From: Trachelipus rathkii
Taxonomy: Eukaryota > Arthropoda > Malacostraca > Isopoda > Trachelipodidae
Assembly (NCBI GenBank): GCA_015478945.1
Contig: JABUQX010022899.1
Location: forward strand, 1-25,516
Reading direction: 5' to 3'
DNA length: 25,516 nt
Under the pieces are notes generated by a model. That model was not told where the DNA came from. It searched no databases and was given only the letters and a program-made list of their open reading frames with translations. Positions 21,577 through 25,516 of this stretch are shown piece after piece. The position numbers and the translations under genes are program-made. Positions within the stretch are counted from its first letter, which is position 1. Each line of letters starts with the position of its first letter.

Positions 21577-21578
<2 letters not shown>
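20020..21578. other. Unassigned AT-rich sequence with small repeats
   Basis: It contains compound ATA/AAT repeats at about 20135-20210, an AAG-rich tract at 20606-20626, a perfect 18-bp palindrome AACAGTAATATTACTGTT at 20993-21010, a direct repeat GTAACGCTTT at about 21249 and 21260, and a CAAAA-rich tract at 21368-21425. No open frame above 60 codons and no recognisable gene. Confidence 0.6.
21368..21425. repeat. (CAAAA)n-like tract
   Basis: Runs of A separated by single C at intervals of five to ten bases. Simple-sequence DNA. Confidence 0.85.
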
Positions 21579-21635
<57 letters not shown>

Positions 21636-21655
21636 TATATGATATATTATTATAC

Positions 21656-21689
<34 letters not shown>

Positions 21690-21708
21690 ATATATATAAT
21701 ATTATATA
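21579..21708. repeat. (TA)n array
   Basis: About 130 bp, including more than 45 bases of uninterrupted TA at its left end. A 133-codon frame at 21639-22040 begins inside this array and therefore starts with a Y-I-Y-I run. It is an artefact. Confidence 0.95.
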
Positions 21709-22911
21709 CTTTACATACTCAACTGTTTGCTTACTCCTGTAACCCAGGAGCATTCCAACGAATGCCATGTGACCCCATAAAGGTCCCAAGCACCTCTTTA
21801 TGGATTTTAATAAGTACCCAATTCTACAATGAGGATTTAGTCGTGATATATAAATTACATCTTGAAAATTGTGGTGGTGCTAAGAGGGCCTCCCTCTCGT
21901 TATGGGGGGGGGGAGGGGGCGAGGAGGGGTGGACTAATTCAGTGGTGAATTGCTCTGTACTCACTCTCTGTGTCAGACATGAGCGGCGAAGCTATTGTCA
22001 TGACTCCCTAGATTTCAAAGTTCAAGAAGACTTGTACTAGTGGATCAAACTAAGATTTGGGTTGTGTATTCCATACAAAGAGGGACGACACCCCTAAGCA
22101 AATCAAATAAATCAAATATTCTGATGCCGACTCAGAATCACTTAACCATTCAAAAACCTATTTGGTGAACCTTTCAAGAAATATCACGAGCTATGATTAA
22201 TTGTGTGGGAGATTATATCGAGTAAATGAATAAGAAAAGTGAGTTATTGAGTTACTGAAAACAACCAAACACATTTTTGTTCTAGTTAGAAATATGAGAG
22301 AGATCAGAGGTTAGTTGTCCCATGCAGTACAGTCATTTGAAGCTGCGATGGATCATTTTGAAATGTAAAATGAAATGAAATGAAAAGTAGTGAACAAATG
22401 AATGGATAGGTGAAAAAGGGACTGGTAGAATATCGTAAACGAATGGCAGAAAGATAAGTTAGTTATAATCAAATGTTTATATAAAGAGTTCAGCTTATGG
22501 AACCGTCGAAAGTAGCAATAGGGTTCAAAGATCATAAGAATGAAGTTGGACATGCCAGAAAGTTTTCATTTTCTGTACTAATCTACTCATGGTAATTATG
22601 GTTAAAGAATATATAGTCATGTTTACTACCTGTATCTTGAGAACCAGAAGGAGCTATTGACTGTATTGATCCTTGAAACCATGCAAAACGACTTCAGAGA
22701 AATAAAATGAGAAAATGTGTCCTAATTTGAAACTTAAGTAGTTAAAGAATTTAGGATATTCTTTAGAGTTTAAAGATGAATAAACATATAAATTGAATAT
22801 AGACGTAAATTAACGAAAGAGCCAAAATCGAAATGGTGGTAAATTTGTGAGATTCCAAATTAGTAGAATGAAAATTGACAACAAATGGGCTCACTGAAGA
22901 TATAGACAATA
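21709..22911. other. Unassigned sequence
   Basis: Complex sequence with an uneven composition. A G-run tract (GGGGGGGGGAGGGGGCGAGG) lies near 21904-21923 and an (AAATG)n stutter near 22367-22384. The frame covering 21709-22040 on the + strand lacks any recognisable motif, and the rest is closed in all frames beyond about 66 codons. Confidence 0.4.
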
Positions 22912-22944
<33 letters not shown>

Positions 22945-22954
22945 AGAGGAGAGA

Positions 22955-23013
<59 letters not shown>
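22912..23013. repeat. (GA)n microsatellite
   Basis: About 100 bases of GA with a few GGA and GAA interruptions in the first half and about 45 bases of perfect GA at the end. The purine-only strand is the + strand. Confidence 0.97.
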
Positions 23014-23018
<5 letters not shown>

Positions 23019-23586
23019 TATCGGAGTGCTAAACCATCTAATTTTTAGTTTAAAGCATCAGGTGAGGTCTAGAGGATGTGAAATGATAGTTTAAAAAGCG
23101 GAAATTGAAATTGTTGCCAAAATCACTAAGAAAAGGTGACGATGCATCAAAGCAATTTTTTATTTATTAGTTACGCCAACCTCATAACCGGAGGCCTCTA
23201 ATTCCCTGGCAATGATTGGGGGAATTGTTAATGAGGTTGAATCTCTGAATGTCGCCTCATCTCACCATCTCATGTATCTCCAAGGTTGAGCTGTTTTCAT
23301 CCACTTTAAAATTGTTAAAAAAAGAATGAACATATACATATGTTAGGTGGTGTATGAGTTATTTGAAGGAAGAGTGATAGAACGAAGAGGAAGAGCACCT
23401 ACTAAGATACTATTACCTACTATTACCTACTACACCTACAACTACTTTCAAGGTCTCCATCCATGATTAAAGTCGCGAGAGTACAGTCGATACTGGAGCC
23501 AAAGGGACAAGGCATTAGGCACAAGAGTGTAAAACAATGCTCCAGTTTATAACCTAATAGATCGTCGCTCGGAAGAGTCCTTCAAA

Positions 23587-23588
<2 letters not shown>
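23014..23588. other. Unassigned sequence between GA and CT tracts
   Basis: Complex sequence with no open frame of note. It contains a nested inverted repeat at 23177-23239 and a short tandem repeat of about 11 bases (TACTATTACC units) at 23408-23436. Confidence 0.5.
23177..23239. repeat. Nested 63-bp imperfect hairpin
   Basis: CAACCTCAT at 23177-23185 pairs with ATGAGGTTG at 23231-23239, and inside it AATTCCC at 23200-23206 pairs with GGGAATT at 23220-23226. The loop is 13 bases and the internal loop is asymmetric, with a small GGAGGCCTC palindrome on its left side. It could be a hairpin RNA or a small foldback remnant; no further evidence for either. Confidence 0.5.
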
Positions 23589-23628
<40 letters not shown>

Positions 23629-23648
23629 ATTATATACTCTCTCTCTCT
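23589..23648. repeat. (CT)n microsatellite with a TA insert
   Basis: About 32 bases of perfect CT, a short TATATAATTATATA insert, then more CT. It is the complement of the GA tract 600 bp away. Confidence 0.95.
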
Positions 23649-23656
23649 TCTATCCC

Positions 23657-23712
<56 letters not shown>

Positions 23713-23735
23713 ATTTATATATCATATATATATTA

Positions 23736-23780
<45 letters not shown>

Positions 23781-23800
23781 TATATAATTATATAATACAA
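23657..23800. repeat. (TA)n array
   Basis: About 45 bases of uninterrupted TA and then interrupted TA/TAAT repeats up to the next complex island. Confidence 0.95.
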
Positions 23801-24045
23801 AATACAAAGAAATTCTACGTTTGTGCACGACATCTCCATTACCATAAACATTCCGCTAGCTGAAAACTGAAAGCCTTTTTCTGCAAGCTGAGTATTTACG
23901 CGACTGGATTCGCATCAGGAACTCTTCTCACCATGGGAAAGTGTTCTTCCCTCGGTTTTCATTCGTATTTATTAAATAAGAATTATACAAAAAATACGGA
24001 AAACTAAATATAAAGAATAAAATGATCAATAATCTGAAAGAAAAG

Positions 24046-24115
24046 TGACTTATGCGGGGCTCGAACTGATACTCCTATTTTCGAGAACGATATGAGTTAC
24101 CATAGCCATTCTGCA
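24046..24115 (-). mobile_element. tRNA-derived SINE-like sequence
   Basis: On the - strand, GTTCGAGCCCC (at 24056-24066) matches an RNA polymerase III B box, and about 30-40 bases upstream TGGTAACTCATATCG is a weak A box. Between them, TCTCGAAAATAGGAG resembles a decayed anticodon arm. A cloverleaf with paired acceptor ends is not apparent, so this is more likely the head of a SINE than a tRNA gene. Confidence 0.45.
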
Positions 24116-24467
24116 TATTCGCATCAATCCCCTCCCCTATGGCCCTAGGGATTGTTTTTTCAAATCTTTATTCAATCGCGATCCCTTACGGAGTGGCACA
24201 AAAATCTCTGGACGCTCTCTGGTTCCTCATATTAATGTCAAGCGATTGACGAATTGCACGAATACCTATTTACACTTACTGAATAATAATTTTGAAAATT
24301 AGTAAAATATATATAGAACGCTCGCGGTGTCCGCGGTTGGCCGATAGCGATCACACTTCTTGCATGGTTGTGAGTTGTAAATTTAAAAAAAAACAACTAT
24401 TAAGGCTTCCAGAACCGGAGCTTTAACAAAACTATTCTTGAAGGGGTTCTTTCTTTTTTTTTTGGGA

Positions 24468-24540
24468 CGTGGATGGTCTAGTGGTTAGAGCGCCCAGTCA
24501 CTTAATCTCAGCGCACGCGGGTCGCAGGTTGAATCCGCTG
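24468..24540 (+). mobile_element. SINE tRNA-like head, copy 1
   Basis: An A-box-like CTAGTGGTTAGAGCG (about 24478-24492) and a B-box-like GGTTGAATCC (24528-24537) are spaced as in a tRNA gene. The usual GGTTCGAATCC has lost CpG bases here. The downstream body is GAGTAAAATCTCCTTTG and GGCGGGTCTGG. A tRNA-derived SINE is far more likely than a working tRNA because the acceptor ends do not pair. Confidence 0.7.
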
Positions 24541-24668
24541 ATGGACGAGTAAAATCTCCTTTGCTCATTCAGTTCAAGTGGCGGGTCTGGCCTTTGAGTA
24601 CTCAGCAATTATGGGATGAAAAACCGGGAGCTTTAAAAACTATTCTTGAAGCGTTTTTTTTGGGGAAC

Positions 24669-24742
24669 GTGGATGGTCTTAGTGGTTAGAGCGCCCGGTC
24701 ACTGTTAACTCAGGGCACGCGGGATCCAGGTTGAATCCCAAG
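24669..24742 (+). mobile_element. SINE tRNA-like head, copy 2
   Basis: Second copy of the same head, with TTAGTGGTTAGAGCG as the A-box region (about 24679-24693) and GGTTGAATCC as the B-box region (24729-24738). It differs from copy 1 at scattered positions and by small insertions such as an extra T after GGTC. The B box carries the same loss of the CG dinucleotide. Confidence 0.7.
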
Positions 24743-24785
24743 CCTGTGGAGAGTAAAATTCTCCTTTGACATCCATTCAGAGGAG

Positions 24786-25311
24786 ATCTCAACTGAACGA
24801 TCGGACAAGTTGATCAATTCTTTTCTGGATATGTTCATCTGCAACCTCGACCTTTATCTCGCAAAGCACGATATAAATCTTACATTTGAATCTTGCCGCT
24901 TGACGGAATGCTAATGGGAAATCGCATTACAGAAGCTTAGGCGCCATCTTCTGGATAAAAAGAAGGAAAGAATATTCTTAAGCTTGCAAGAGAAGCTCTG
25001 AAAACTATTGATTGCCTTTTAGTCACATTCATACTTTGTGTAAGACTTGACGTCTAACTGTTCCTACTTCACCATAGTGGGCATAAACAAGCATAAGGAG
25101 AAGAGTAGAGATACATTGGAGGAGGATAGTTTATTTTGATATTTTTTTTTTCGCTGATGGCAAATACAAGAATCATAAATGTAGTATATAGAAATAGATA
25201 GAATAGAGAAATATAGAATTCCGAGAAATTACAGCTAAAGAAAAATCCAGGCAACCAATCTTATTGATTTTAGGTTTATTTAAAAAGAAATTCAAATAAA
25301 ATTTAGATTAA
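24786..25311. other. Unassigned sequence
   Basis: Moderately complex DNA. The stretch 24870-25010 has short open segments on the + strand (for example KLRRHLLDKKKERI) but they are broken by stops and match nothing I know. A - strand frame at 25069-25254 is a composition effect of the A-rich + strand. Confidence 0.4.
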
Positions 25312-25342
25312 ATGTTGTTTTTTTGTTTTTTTGTTTTTTGTT
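25312..25342. repeat. (T6-7 G)n tract
   Basis: Runs of six or seven T separated by single G. Simple-sequence DNA. Confidence 0.85.
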
Positions 25343-25396
25343 TATATTTCTGGTCACTGGTAGCGAGGAACAGTATATGATGGCTTTTAGTGGCTC

Positions 25397-25423
25397 GCGA
25401 CCCCGTCCCCACATAGGGGTCGT
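25397..25423. repeat. Short inverted repeat CGACCCC / GGGGTCG
   Basis: GCGACCCC and GGGGTCGT pair over seven bases with a loop of about 11. It lies in a small GC-richer patch near the right edge of the window. No function is evident. Confidence 0.55.
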
Positions 25424-25516
25424 ACCTACGAGAACAAGTTTTGAAAAACCACTGCCGACTAAGGGAAAATAGATGTTTCACATACTAAGAGAATCCTGAC
25501 ATTGCCTGATATAAGG

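Larger units (their letters stand above)
24413..24785 (+). repeat. Tandem pair of ~208-bp SINE-containing units
   Basis: Unit 1 (24413-24620) and unit 2 (24621-24785, shorter) share, in order, a leader (CGGAGCTTTAA / CGGGAGCTTTAA, then ACTATTCTTGAAG), a T-run, GTGGATGGTC, AGTGGTTAGAGCGCCC, GCACGCGGG, CAGGTTGAATCC and GAGTAAAAT-CTCCTTTG. They lie head to tail with a period of about 208 bases. Unit 1 continues through a 3' part ending GAGTACTCAGCAATTATGGG that unit 2 lacks or has lost. Because the leader is repeated too, this is a segmental tandem duplication or a dimeric element, not two independent insertions at random sites. Confidence 0.8.

Noticed and set aside
21639..22040. 133-codon open frame on the + strand
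   Set aside because: It starts inside a TA microsatellite, giving a Y-I repeat, and the remainder has no motif and includes a poly-G tract. It is a composition artefact.
24468..24742. Two possible tRNA genes
   Set aside because: A and B boxes are tRNA-like but the acceptor ends do not pair, the B boxes have lost the CG pair, and the units are followed by a SINE-like body.
1..25516. CRISPR arrays, prophage or bacterial operons
   Set aside because: Repeats are microsatellites or diverged minisatellites without unique spacers of constant length, and there are no closely packed bacterial-type genes or ribosome binding sites.

Overview
This window looks like non-genic, repeat-dominated eukaryotic DNA, most likely from an invertebrate. 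An arthropod, perhaps a decapod crustacean, is my best guess at low confidence, based on the very dense (TA)n, (GA)n and (AAT)n microsatellites mixed with hAT and Ty3/Gypsy relics. It is very AT-rich. I find no intact host gene, no rRNA gene, no functional tRNA gene and no bacterial-style gene organisation. Nearly every open frame longer than 60 codons lies in low-complexity DNA or in a decayed transposon.

Layout. 1-1690: a TA array, then a G-rich and C-poor island (about 160-1260), then a second TA array. 1691-4296: an island holding the relic of a hAT-superfamily transposase of the ZMYM/P52rIPK-like type on the + strand (about 2430-4000), with frameshifts and stops but recognisable from its catalytic region to its C-terminal dimerisation end. 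4297-4486: TA arrays around a 60-base unique sliver. 4487-6528: a 2.04-kb foldback in which two arms of about 1 kb are inverted copies of one transposon end. Each arm carries part of the same unidentified open frame and ends in the same GGTGGAGTGAAAAGTCAATATTG-like terminus. 6529-7725: TA array, a GC-richer island with two direct repeats of about 100 bp, then another TA array. 7726-9480: an island with a short SAP-like open frame, ATT/TTA low-complexity DNA, a degenerate ~22-bp tandem array and unassigned sequence. 9480-12170: a decayed Ty3/Gypsy pol on the - strand, in the order protease, reverse transcriptase, RNase H and the beginning of integrase. 12171-14760: strongly C-depleted A/G/T DNA. 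14861-15410: a GC-richer island of unknown origin. 15411-18590: A+T-only-like low-complexity DNA. 18600-21578: AT-rich unassigned DNA with a Penelope/hammerhead-like sequence at 19962-20000. 21579-23800: large TA, GA and CT microsatellites separated by unassigned DNA. 23800-25516: a tRNA-derived SINE-like sequence on the - strand and a tandem pair of SINE-like units on the + strand.

No set of genes here works together as a pathway. The story is one of successive transposon insertions, inversion and decay within expanding microsatellites. The most interesting objects are the foldback with its unidentified conserved frame, the tandem SINE dimer, the hammerhead-like motif, the 22-bp degenerate array and the extended strand asymmetry. 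All similarity calls come from recognising motifs by eye; no database search was run.
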